Below, piece after piece: positions 1 to 5,652 of a DNA stretch of 7,926 nucleotides; positions within the stretch are counted from its first letter, which is position 1; each line of letters opens with the position of its first letter. The notes under the pieces are model-generated. The model did no database searches, was not told the DNA's origin, and worked only from the letters and a program-made list of their open reading frames with translations. A program made the translations under genes and the position numbers. Origin of the DNA: Clostridiaceae bacterium (GTDB taxonomy: Bacteria; Bacillota; Clostridia; Oscillospirales; QAMX01); NCBI GenBank assembly GCA_016297585.1, contig JAEDGJ010000115.1, forward strand, positions 1 to 7,926. The letters run 5' to 3'.

Positions 1-2
1 AC

Positions 3-1112
3 GCCATCCGCGAGCGCTGCGCCGCCTTTGACGCGGAGCTGCGCCGCGACGCCGAGGCCGCGGGCGGCGAGCAGTATGCCGAGCTATTAGAGCTTGCCTA
101 CCGCCAGACCGTCGCCGCGCACAAGCTCGTCGCCGACCGCGACGGGAAGCTGCTCTTCATCTCCAAGGAGTGCTTCTCCAACGGCTGCGCCGCGACGGTC
201 GACGTCAGCTACCCCTCCATTCCGCTGTATCTGCGCTATAACCCCGAGCTCGTGCACGGCATGATGCGCCCGATCTTCCGCTTTGCCGCCTCCGACGCGT
301 GGCAGTACGACTTTGCGCCCCACGACGCCGGACAGTACCCGCTCCTCAACGGTCAGGTCTACGGCACCGAGCTGAAATGGCAGATGCCCGTCGAGGAATG
401 CGGCAATATGCTCGTCATGGCGGCGGCGTGCCTGCAGGCGGACGGCGACCTCGACTTCGTCCGTGCGCATATGCCGGTCTATACGCAGTGGGTGCGCTAT
501 CTCGTGCAGTACGGCGCCGACCCCGGCACCCAGCTCTGCACCGACGACTTCGCGGGGCATCTCGCGCACAACTGCAACCTCTCCTTAAAGGCGATCATGG
601 GCATCGCGTCCTATGCGCTGCTGTGCCGTGCGCTCGGGGACGAGGCGGGCTATACCGAATACACCGGCATCGCCCGCGGCATGGCGGCGGGGTTTGCCTC
701 GACCGCGTCGAACGGCGACGGCACCTACCGCCTCGCGTTCGACCAGCCGGACACGTTCAGCTTAAAGTACAACGCCGTCTGGGACCGTCTCCTCGGCACG
801 GAGATCTTCCCCGAGGGGATGTTCGCCGCCGAGTGCAGAAGCTACGTCGAACGGCGGCAGAACGCCTACGGCGTCCCGCTCGACAACCGCTCGGACTATA
901 CGAAGTCCGACTGGCTCGTGTGGGCGGCGACGCTCGCGGACGACCCCTGCATCTTCCGCTCGATGATCGCGCGGCTGTGGCAGTACTATAACGACACCCC
1001 GAACCGCACGCCGATGACGGACTGGTACGACACCCTCTGCGCGCGGCAGATCGGCTTCCAGAACCGCACCGTGCAGGGCGGCCTGTTCATAAAGCTCCTC
1101 GCGGCAAAATAA
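3..1112 (+). CDS. Glutaminase A-like protein (DUF4965/DUF1793 family), 5'-truncated
   Basis: An open frame runs from the window edge to TAA at 1110-1112 and gives 369 residues, so the N-terminus lies upstream. The sequence resembles the central and C-terminal parts of the glutaminase A (GtaA) family known from Aspergillus and found in many bacteria. Motifs seen are FSKECFSNG near residues 53-61, TDDFAGHLAHN at 180-190, PLDNRSDYTKSDW near 292-304 and TPMTDWYDT at 336-344. Full-length relatives are roughly 650-850 residues, so about half is visible. These motifs belong to the alpha/alpha-barrel half; any signal peptide would be in the missing part. Fungal members hydrolyse glutamine, but the activity of bacterial members is uncertain and a glycosidase-like role is possible, so the name is a family label. 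GTG at 252 is internal, because homologous sequence continues upstream of it. A terminator 11 bases after the stop separates it from the polyamine operon, and no functional link is evident. Confidence 0.85.
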   Translation, partial: AIRERCAAFDAELRRDAEAAGGEQYAELLELAYRQTVAAHKLVADRDGKLLFISKECFSNGCAATVDVSYPSIPLYLRYNPELVHGMMRPIFRFAASDAWQYDFAPHDAGQYPLLNGQVYGTELKWQMPVEECGNMLVMAAACLQADGDLDFVRAHMPVYTQWVRYLVQYGADPGTQLCTDDFAGHLAHNCNLSLKAIMGIASYALLCRALGDEAGYTEYTGIARGMAAGFASTASNGDGTYRLAFDQPDTFSLKYNAVWDRLLGTEIFPEGMFAAECRSYVERRQNAYGVPLDNRSDYTKSDWLVWAATLADDPCIFRSMIARLWQYYNDTPNRTPMTDWYDTLCARQIGFQNRTVQGGLFIKLLAAK

Positions 1113-1122
1113 GCGTTTTTCA

Positions 1123-1175
1123 CGGCGCAAAAACCCCCGTGTCCGGACGATGCGGGGGTCGGCGCCGTTCTTTTT
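1123..1175 (+). terminator. Intrinsic terminator of the glutaminase-like gene
   Basis: A two-part stem is visible. The outer arm CGGCGC (1123-1128) pairs with GCGCCG (1162-1167). The inner arm ACCCCCG (1133-1139) pairs perfectly with CGGGGGT (1153-1159), with a 13-base loop. A T-rich tail (TTCTTTTT, 1168-1175) follows. It starts 11 bases after the stop codon at 1112 and ends about 54 bases before the next promoter, so it ends the upstream transcript. Confidence 0.85.
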
Positions 1176-1228
1176 CGCCCGGAACGCGAAAAACCGCGAA
1201 AAAACGGGATTTCCGGCCGAAAAAACGC

Positions 1229-1257
1229 TTGACAATCGTCCTGCGGCGTGCTATACT
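1229..1257 (+). promoter_or_regulatory. Consensus sigma-A promoter
   Basis: TTGACA at 1229-1234 is a perfect -35 box. TATACT at 1252-1257 is a 5/6 -10 box. The spacer is exactly 17 bases. Transcription would begin near 1264. It lies just after the upstream terminator and is the strongest promoter-like site I found in the window. It points toward the speD operon but is separated from it by about 380 bases and an intrinsic terminator. Confidence 0.85.
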
Positions 1258-1346
1258 CTGAAAGAAGCGTTTTATACCCCTTTTTCTTGCAAAAATGGCG
1301 AGAGTTACATGGCCGCCTTCCCCGCGCGGTCAGAGCAAACTGCCGA

Positions 1347-1496
1347 TTGCGGCGGCGATTTCGCTGCCGCGACCCATGGAGAACCTCCATGTTATTGATG
1401 GCGCGGCAATTCCTGCGCCGAACTTTTATGAGCCGGCAACTCCAATTGCCTGTTGGGTTCATACGCCCGAAGTGTACTTTTCGAAGGTACGCACTT
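1347..1496 (+). other. Run of five consecutive hairpins in the leader
   Basis: Hairpin 1 (1347-1372): GCGGCGGCG pairs with CGCTGCCGC, one G-U pair, loop ATTT. Hairpin 2 (1375-1391): CATGGAG pairs with CTCCATG, loop AAC. Hairpin 3 (1400-1419): GGCGCGG pairs with CC-GCGCC with one bulged U, loop CAATT. Hairpin 4 (1427-1463): TATGAGCC pairs with GGTTCATA (one G-U pair), capped by GGCAA with TTGCC and a five-base bulge. Hairpin 5 (1470-1496): AAGTG pairs with CACTT, then TACTTT with AAGGTA, with a two-base CG bulge and loop TCG. They are nearly contiguous, which is more typical of a folded RNA than of spacer DNA. Confidence 0.6.
1375..1391 (+). promoter_or_regulatory. Hairpin sequestering a Shine-Dalgarno and an ATG
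   Basis: A perfect 7-bp stem with an AAC triloop pairs GGAG (1378-1381), a Shine-Dalgarno-like core, with the stretch ending in ATG at 1389-1391. The SD-to-ATG distance is 7 bases, normal for initiation, so if a short ORF starts at 1389 its translation would be off while the hairpin is folded. A purely structural role in the RNA is equally possible. Confidence 0.4.
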
Positions 1497-1541
1497 GTAA
1501 AACGGTCAATAAGAGTAGTAAAAGTAATTCTTGCTATATAG
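1389..1541 (+). CDS. Possible 50-codon arginine-rich leader ORF
   Basis: ATG at 1389 has GGAG 7 bases upstream, and the frame runs to TAG at 1539-1541. The peptide begins MLLMARQFLRRTF and is basic: 9 of 50 residues are Arg and 3 are Lys. Its Arg codons are mixed (CGG, CGC, CGA, AGG, AGA), unlike the CGC-dominated operon genes, so it is either non-coding or under different selection. I do not recognise a family. An arginine-rich peptide ahead of an arginine-to-polyamine operon would fit translation-coupled attenuation, as known for ornithine sensing by the SpeFL leader peptide in enterobacteria, but no sequence likeness to SpeFL is claimed. Because the same bases form several stable hairpins, an accidental ORF inside a structured RNA is at least as likely. 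Confidence 0.22.
   Translation: MLLMARQFLRRTFMSRQLQLPVGFIRPKCTFRRYALVKRSIRVVKVILAI
1531..1540 (+). promoter_or_regulatory. Weak extended -10 candidate
   Basis: TGC directly before TATATA (1535-1540) resembles an extended -10 element (TGn-TATAAT, 5/6 match). No -35 box is visible about 17 bases upstream. A start near 1547 would still place the 1641-1677 terminator in the transcript. It lies in the lowest-GC part of the leader, so a chance match is likely. Confidence 0.2.
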
Positions 1542-1640
1542 ACTCTGAAAACTGCGTGCATACGAAGAAATCCTGCGGTCCGCCGGGGCATTTCCCCGCG
1601 TCGGGCGCGGTTTCTCCGCGCATATATTACGACGTTTTAC

Positions 1641-1681
1641 AAAAAGACGTACCGAGCTTTTCCGGTACGTCTTTTTTATTT
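1641..1681 (+). terminator. Strong intrinsic terminator/attenuator immediately upstream of speD
   Basis: A perfect 14-bp stem pairs 1641-1654 (AAAAAGACGTACCG) with 1663-1676 (CGGTACGTCTTTTT). The loop is 8 bases (AGCTTTTC), and a T-rich run continues through 1681. The A-tract on the 5' side means it could also act on the other strand. Only 17 bases separate it from the speD start, so there is no space for a promoter after it. Operon transcription must read through it or start inside it, which is what an attenuator looks like. Confidence 0.85.
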
Positions 1682-1689
1682 TGCAGCGC

Positions 1690-1694
1690 GGAGG
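1690..1694 (+). promoter_or_regulatory. speD ribosome binding site
   Basis: GGAGG lies 4 bases before ATG at 1699 and 10 bases before a second in-frame ATG at 1705. The first spacing is short and the second slightly long, so the start is not settled. Either way the mature enzyme is little affected, because the conserved sequence begins at KLKLYGFNN. Confidence 0.7.
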
Positions 1695-1698
1695 AACG

Positions 1699-2469
1699 AT
1701 GAAAATGGAAGACAAGCTCAAGCTCTACGGCTTCAACAACCTCACGAAATCCTTAAGCTTCAATATCTACGACATCTGCTACGCCAAGACCCCCCGCGAG
1801 CAGCAGGACTACATCAAATACATCAACGAGCAGTACAATTCCGACCGCCTGACGGACATCCTGACGAAGCTGACCCGCATGATCGGCGCGACCGTGCTGA
1901 ATATCTCGAAGCAGGATTACGAGCCGCAGGGCGCTTCCGTCACCTTCCTCGTCGCCGAGGAGAGCATGATCAAAAACCGCAGCGGCGAGACCGTCGTCGC
2001 CCACCTCGACAAGAGCCACGTCACGGTGCATACCTACCCCGAATACCACCCCGAGACCTCCATCGCCACGTTCCGCGTCGACATCGACGTCTCCACCTGC
2101 GGCGAGATCACGCCCCTTTCCACCCTCGACTTCCTCCTCGGCAGCTTCGACTCCGACATCATCACCCTCGACTACCGCATCCGCGGCTTCACGCGCGACG
2201 TCGGCGGTAAAAAACTCTTCATCGACCACCGTATCACGTCGATCCAGGACTATATCGACCGCGCGACGCTCGAAAAGTACGACGCGGTCGACGTCAACGT
2301 CTATCAGTCGAACATCTTCCACACCCGGATGCTCATCAAGGACATCGTGCTGCAGAATTACCTCTTCAACTCCGACGTCTACGAAATTCCGCCGAAGACC
2401 CGCCTTGCGATCACCGATTCGCTCCGGCGCGAGATGATCGAGATCTTCAGCGGCGTCAATATCTACTGA
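1699..2469 (+). CDS. speD: S-adenosylmethionine decarboxylase proenzyme
   Basis: This 256-residue protein closely resembles Escherichia coli SpeD along its whole length (about 264 residues there). It decarboxylates S-adenosylmethionine in the cytoplasm to supply the aminopropyl donor for SpeE. The proenzyme self-cleaves before a serine that becomes the pyruvoyl cofactor. The expected cleavage site is seen in LDKSHVTVHTYPE, between K105 and S106. C134 in STCG is the expected catalytic cysteine, and KQDYEPQGASVT (71-82) and DYRIRGFTRD are family signatures. It is the long E. coli-type (class 1a-like) form, not the short Bacillus/Thermotoga form. ATG at 1699 was chosen over 1705 by nearness to the conserved N-terminus; a TTG at 1681 is rejected because it lies upstream of the SD. 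It is the first gene of the operon, directly behind a terminator and likely controlled by it. All key residues are present. Confidence 0.96.
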   Translation: MKMEDKLKLYGFNNLTKSLSFNIYDICYAKTPREQQDYIKYINEQYNSDRLTDILTKLTRMIGATVLNISKQDYEPQGASVTFLVAEESMIKNRSGETVVAHLDKSHVTVHTYPEYHPETSIATFRVDIDVSTCGEITPLSTLDFLLGSFDSDIITLDYRIRGFTRDVGGKKLFIDHRITSIQDYIDRATLEKYDAVDVNVYQSNIFHTRMLIKDIVLQNYLFNSDVYEIPPKTRLAITDSLRREMIEIFSGVNIY

Positions 2470-2489
2470 AAAAAGGAGCGGATCTGCCC

Positions 2490-3944
2490 GTGAACCGTCA
2501 ATCCGAAGCGCCGCTTTACGAAGCGCTGCTGCGGCTGCGCGAAAACCGGATCGTGCCCTTCGACGTGCCCGGCCATAAGCGCGGCCGCGGCAGCCCCGAG
2601 CTGACCGCCTTCCTCGGCGAGGCCTGCATGAGCGTCGACGTCAACTCGATGAAGCCGCTCGACAACCTCTGCCACCCGACCGGCGTCATCCGCGAGGCCG
2701 AAGCGCTCGCCGCCGAGGCGTTCGGCGCGGCGCACGCCTTCTTCATGGTCGGCGGCACGACCTCCAGCGTCCAGGCGATGGTGCTGTCCTCCGTCAAGCG
2801 CGGCGACCGCATCATCCTGCCCCGCAACGTCCACCAGAGCGTCATCAACGCGCTCGTGCTCTGCGGCGCGGTGCCGGTCTATGTCAACCCCCGGACCGAC
2901 CGCCGCCTCGGCATCTCGCTCGGCATGTCCGTGCGCGACGTCGCCGCCGCGATCGACGCCCATCCGGACGCGAAGGCCGTACTCGTCAACAACCCCACCT
3001 ATTACGGCATCTGCTCCGACATCCGCTCGATCGTCTCCCTTGCCCACAGCCGCGGGATGCGCGTGCTCGCCGACGAGGCGCACGGGACGCATTTCTACTT
3101 CGGGGAGCACATGCCCGTCTCCGCGATGGCTGCGGGCGCGGATATGGCGAGCGTGAGCATGCACAAATCCGGCGGGTCGCTGACACAGAGCTCGCTTCTG
3201 CTCTGCGGCGGCGGCGTCAACCCCGACTATGTCCGGCAGATCATCAATCTGACGCAGACGACGAGCGGCTCGTACCTGCTGCTGTCGAGCCTCGACCTCT
3301 CGCGGCGCAATCTCGCGCTGCGCGGACCCGAGATCTTTGCGAAGGTCAGCCGCTTTGCGCAGTACGCGCGCGAGGAGATCAACGCCATCGGCGACTACTA
3401 CGCCTACTCCCGGGAGCTTGTCAACGGCGACAGCATCTTCGACTTCGACGAAACGAAGCTCTCCGTCAACACGCTCGACTTGGGGCTTGCCGGCATCGAG
3501 GTCTACGACCTGCTGCGCGACGAGTACGACATCCAGATCGAGTTCGGCGACCTCGGCAACATCCTCGCCTACATCTCCGTCGGCGACAAGACGAAGAACA
3601 TCGAGCGCCTCATCAGCGCGCTCGGCGAGATCCGGCGGCTTTACCGGCGCGAGCGCGTCGGGATGCTCGAAAGCGAATATATCGCGCCCTGCGTCGAGCT
3701 GTCGCCGCAGGAGGCGTTCTACGCCGAAAAAACGAGCCTCCCGCTCGAGGAATGCGAGGACCGCGTCTCGTGCGAATTTGTCATGTGCTACCCGCCCGGC
3801 ATCCCGATCGTCGCGCCGGGAGAGCGCGTGACCGGGCAGATCATCCGCTATATCCGCTACGCCCGCGAAAAGGGCTGCGTCATCACGGGGCCGGAGTGCA
3901 TGGACTCGAGCCGCCTCAACGTCTGGAAAGGAAGCCGGGAGTAA
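2490..3944 (+). CDS. speA: Orn/Lys/Arg decarboxylase, fold-type I PLP enzyme; probable arginine decarboxylase
   Basis: This 484-residue protein has the length of the short Bacillus SpeA-type enzymes and lacks the N-terminal wing domain of E. coli inducible decarboxylases. Seen: VPGHKRGRG (26-34), GGTTSS (88-93), RNVHQS with H115 (expected to stack on PLP), DEAHGTH (195-201, D195 contacting the PLP ring nitrogen) and SMHKSGGS with K226 as the PLP Schiff-base lysine. The C-terminal domain carries CYPPGIPIVAPGERVT near 433-448. The family decarboxylates arginine, lysine or ornithine. The agmatinase two genes downstream makes arginine (to agmatine) the most likely substrate, by context. The start is GTG at 2490, with AAGGAG at 2473-2478, 11 bases upstream. 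It follows speD by 20 bases and ends one base before speE. Substrate specificity cannot be read directly from the residues I can see. Confidence 0.9.
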   Translation: MNRQSEAPLYEALLRLRENRIVPFDVPGHKRGRGSPELTAFLGEACMSVDVNSMKPLDNLCHPTGVIREAEALAAEAFGAAHAFFMVGGTTSSVQAMVLSSVKRGDRIILPRNVHQSVINALVLCGAVPVYVNPRTDRRLGISLGMSVRDVAAAIDAHPDAKAVLVNNPTYYGICSDIRSIVSLAHSRGMRVLADEAHGTHFYFGEHMPVSAMAAGADMASVSMHKSGGSLTQSSLLLCGGGVNPDYVRQIINLTQTTSGSYLLLSSLDLSRRNLALRGPEIFAKVSRFAQYAREEINAIGDYYAYSRELVNGDSIFDFDETKLSVNTLDLGLAGIEVYDLLRDEYDIQIEFGDLGNILAYISVGDKTKNIERLISALGEIRRLYRRERVGMLESEYIAPCVELSPQEAFYAEKTSLPLEECEDRVSCEFVMCYPPGIPIVAPGERVTGQIIRYIRYAREKGCVITGPECMDSSRLNVWKGSRE

Positions 3945-3945
3945 A

Positions 3946-4800
3946 ATGGACGATCTGTGGTACAGCGAATATCATACCGAAAACGTGCGCTTCTCCATCC
4001 GCGTCACGCGCCAGCTTCACAGCGAAAAGAGCGACTACCAGCGGATCGCCGTCTACGAAACGCCCGAATTCGGCCGTTTTCTCACGCTCGACGGCGTGAT
4101 GATGCTGACCGAGCGCGACGAATTCATCTATCACGAGATGATCACCCACATCCCGATGGCGGTCAACCCCGACATCCGCCGCGTGCTCGTGATCGGCGCG
4201 GGCGACGGCGGCGTGCTGCGGGAGCTTGCGAAGTACGACTCCGTCGAGGAAATCGACCTCGTCGAGATCGACCGGCGCGTCATCGAGGTCTGCCGCGAGT
4301 TCCTGCCGCAGACCGCCTGCGGGTTTGACAATCCGAAGGTGCGCGTCCTCATCGGCGACGGCATCCGCCACGTCCGGCGCGTCGACAACCGCTACGATCT
4401 CATCATCGTCGACTCGACCGACCCGACGGGCCCCGGAGAGGTGCTGTTCACGAAGGAATTCTACGGCAGCTGCCTCCACGCGCTGACCGAACACGGGATT
4501 ATGGTCAACCAGCACGAAAGCCCCTTCTACGCGGCCGACGCGCAGACGATGCAGCGCACGCACCGCCGCATCGCGCAGACCTTCCCCCTCGCGCGCGTCT
4601 ATCAGGCACATATCCCGACCTACCCCTCCGGGCACTGGCTGTTCGGCTTTGCGTCGAAGGGGCTGCATCCGCTGCGCGATTTCCAGCCCGCGCTCTGGGA
4701 AGCGCTCGGCATCCGGACGAAATATTACACGCCGCACCTGCACCGCGGCGCGTTCTATCTGCCAAAATATGTGGAGGACATGCTAGCAGACAATGAATAA
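3946..4800 (+). CDS. speE: Polyamine aminopropyltransferase (spermidine synthase)
   Basis: The 284-residue length is typical of SpeE. It transfers the aminopropyl group of decarboxylated S-adenosylmethionine to an amine, releasing methylthioadenosine. Seen: N-terminal beta domain with LHSEKSDYQRIAVYET and FGRFLTLDGVMMLTERDEFIYHEM, Rossmann-like GAGDGG (84-89), E107 in LVEID expected to bind the nucleoside ribose, IGDGIRHV (136-143), catalytic D156 in VDSTDPTGP, and YPSGHW (226-231). Putrescine is the usual acceptor. Agmatine (as in Thermus) or spermidine cannot be excluded, and the second spermidine route downstream makes the question real. It starts one base after the decarboxylase stop; GGGAG at 3937-3941 or AAGGA at 3928-3932 could serve as SD, neither ideally spaced. 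Its last 8 bases overlap speB. Nothing is truncated or missing. Confidence 0.95.
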   Translation: MDDLWYSEYHTENVRFSIRVTRQLHSEKSDYQRIAVYETPEFGRFLTLDGVMMLTERDEFIYHEMITHIPMAVNPDIRRVLVIGAGDGGVLRELAKYDSVEEIDLVEIDRRVIEVCREFLPQTACGFDNPKVRVLIGDGIRHVRRVDNRYDLIIVDSTDPTGPGEVLFTKEFYGSCLHALTEHGIMVNQHESPFYAADAQTMQRTHRRIAQTFPLARVYQAHIPTYPSGHWLFGFASKGLHPLRDFQPALWEALGIRTKYYTPHLHRGAFYLPKYVEDMLADNE

Positions 4801-5650
4801 GAACATTCAGACCTTCCTCGGCTGCGACAGCGAATACGCGGACGCCGAGATCGCGCTGTTCGGCGTTCCGTTCGACGGCACGACCTCCTACCGCCCCGGC
4901 ACGCGCTTCGGGCCGTCCGCCATCCGCAGCGAGAGCTTCGGCATCGAGACCTACTCCCCCTACTCCGGGCGCGACCTGACGGAGATCGCCGTTTTCGACG
5001 GCGGCGACCTCGAGCTGCCCTTCGGCAACCCGCAGCGCGTGCTCGACCTGACGCAGGACTACACCGCGCGGCTGCTCGAGGACGGCAAGCTCCCCGTCAT
5101 GCTCGGCGGCGAGCACCTCGTCACGCTCGGCGCGGCGGCGGCCGTGCTCGAATGCTTCCCGGACCTGCATATCATCCATTTCGACGCGCATACCGACCTG
5201 CGCGAAGAATATCTCGGCGAATCGCTGACCCACGCGGGCGTCATCCGCCGGCTCTGGGACCTCGTCGGCGACGGGCGCATCCATCAGTTCGGCATCCGCA
5301 GCGGCGAACGGCACGAATTTGAGTTCGCGCACGCGCATACGGACTTCCACCCGTTCTCGCTCGAGGATTTTGCCCGCACCGCCGCCTCTCTTACCGGCGT
5401 GCCCGTCTATTTTACGCTCGATCTCGACGTCCTCGACCCCGCGTTCTTCCCCGGCACCGGCACGCCCGAAGCGGGAGGGGTCACGTCGCGCGAGCTGCTC
5501 GACGCGATCGGCCGGCTGTCCCGTCTCGACGTCGTCGGCTGCGACATCGTCGAGCTCGCCCCCCACTATGACGCAAGCGGCGCATCGACGGCGCTTGCCT
5601 GCAAAATCACGCGGGAAATCCTGCTGCAAGTATCGAAAAAAGGAGACTGA
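4793..5650 (+). CDS. speB: Agmatinase (ureohydrolase, arginase family)
   Basis: The 285-residue Mn-dependent ureohydrolase would hydrolyse agmatine to putrescine and urea in the cytoplasm. The metal-binding motifs are intact: GGEH (105-108), DAHTD (131-135) and the DLD of TLDLDVLDP (D210, D212). GVPFDGTTSYRPGTRFGP (24-41) and GTGTPEAGG (221-229) are family signatures. The ATG at 4793 lies inside the end of speE (8-base overlap), which suggests translational coupling; GGAGG at 4773-4777 is 15 bases away, farther than normal. Arginase or formiminoglutamase is less likely given the decarboxylase and spermidine synthase beside it. An N1-aminopropylagmatine ureohydrolase is a real alternative, because such enzymes belong to the same family and the neighbouring genes could make that substrate. 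Family assignment is secure; exact substrate is inferred from context. Confidence 0.93.
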   Translation: MNKNIQTFLGCDSEYADAEIALFGVPFDGTTSYRPGTRFGPSAIRSESFGIETYSPYSGRDLTEIAVFDGGDLELPFGNPQRVLDLTQDYTARLLEDGKLPVMLGGEHLVTLGAAAAVLECFPDLHIIHFDAHTDLREEYLGESLTHAGVIRRLWDLVGDGRIHQFGIRSGERHEFEFAHAHTDFHPFSLEDFARTAASLTGVPVYFTLDLDVLDPAFFPGTGTPEAGGVTSRELLDAIGRLSRLDVVGCDIVELAPHYDASGASTALACKITREILLQVSKKGD

Positions 5651-5652
5651 AC

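Larger units (their letters stand above)
1264..1677 (+). ncRNA. Structured leader RNA or independent ncRNA of unknown class, ahead of the polyamine operon
   Basis: The unit is bounded by a consensus promoter (-10 box ending at 1257) and a perfect intrinsic terminator (1641-1677), so a transcript of about 415 bases is expected. GC content drops here: I count 81 G/C in bases 1381-1560 (45%), and 21 of 60 in 1501-1560, in contrast to the GC-rich genes on both sides. The sequence is full of local hairpins, including 1311-1316 with a GCGGTC arm near 1326-1331, 1347-1372, 1375-1391, 1400-1419, 1427-1463, 1470-1496, 1584-1598 and 1605-1621. I see no hallmarks of SAM-I, lysine, guanidine, c-di-AMP, T-box, tmRNA, RNase P or SRP RNA. 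Because the speD ribosome binding site follows the terminator directly, the likely role is a transcription-attenuating 5' leader for the operon. A free-standing trans-acting RNA with read-through into speD is the alternative. The function is inferred; the promoter, terminator and hairpins are seen directly. Confidence 0.6.

Noticed and set aside
1451..1470. A tRNA-like T-arm (GGGTTCATACGCCC)
   Set aside because: It does not form a T-stem with the right loop, and no acceptor, D or anticodon arms surround it; the bases fit hairpin 4 instead.
986..1591. A 201-codon minus-strand open frame over the leader and the end of the glutaminase-like gene
   Set aside because: It is antisense to a clearly conserved gene and to the promoter and terminator, and its composition is arginine-rich as expected from reading GC-rich DNA in the wrong frame.
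1264..1640. A known riboswitch or housekeeping RNA (SAM-I, lysine, guanidine, c-di-AMP, T-box, tmRNA, RNase P, SRP RNA)
   Set aside because: I looked for the characteristic core motifs of these classes, as far as I recall them, and found none. 6S RNA was considered, but a run of separate hairpins does not resemble its single long bulged stem. A covariance search would be decisive.
1641..1677. Treating the second hairpin simply as the terminator of the upstream glutaminase-like gene
   Set aside because: That gene already has its own terminator at 1123-1175, and a consensus promoter lies between the two, so this one ends a different transcript.
1681..1698. TTG at 1681 as an upstream start for speD
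   Set aside because: It lies in the terminator U-tract and before the GGAGG ribosome binding site, and the added residues are not part of the SpeD family.
1295..1702. A 135-codon + strand open frame through the leader
   Set aside because: It has no Shine-Dalgarno at its start, runs through the intrinsic terminator and into the speD start, and its Cys/Ser/Lys-rich sequence shows no domain; it is chance openness in spacer or RNA sequence.
1753..5629. Several long minus-strand frames opposite speD, speA, speE and speB
   Set aside because: They are codon-bias shadows: low-complexity Arg/Ala/Val/Asp-rich translations with no motifs, opposite genes with intact catalytic residues.
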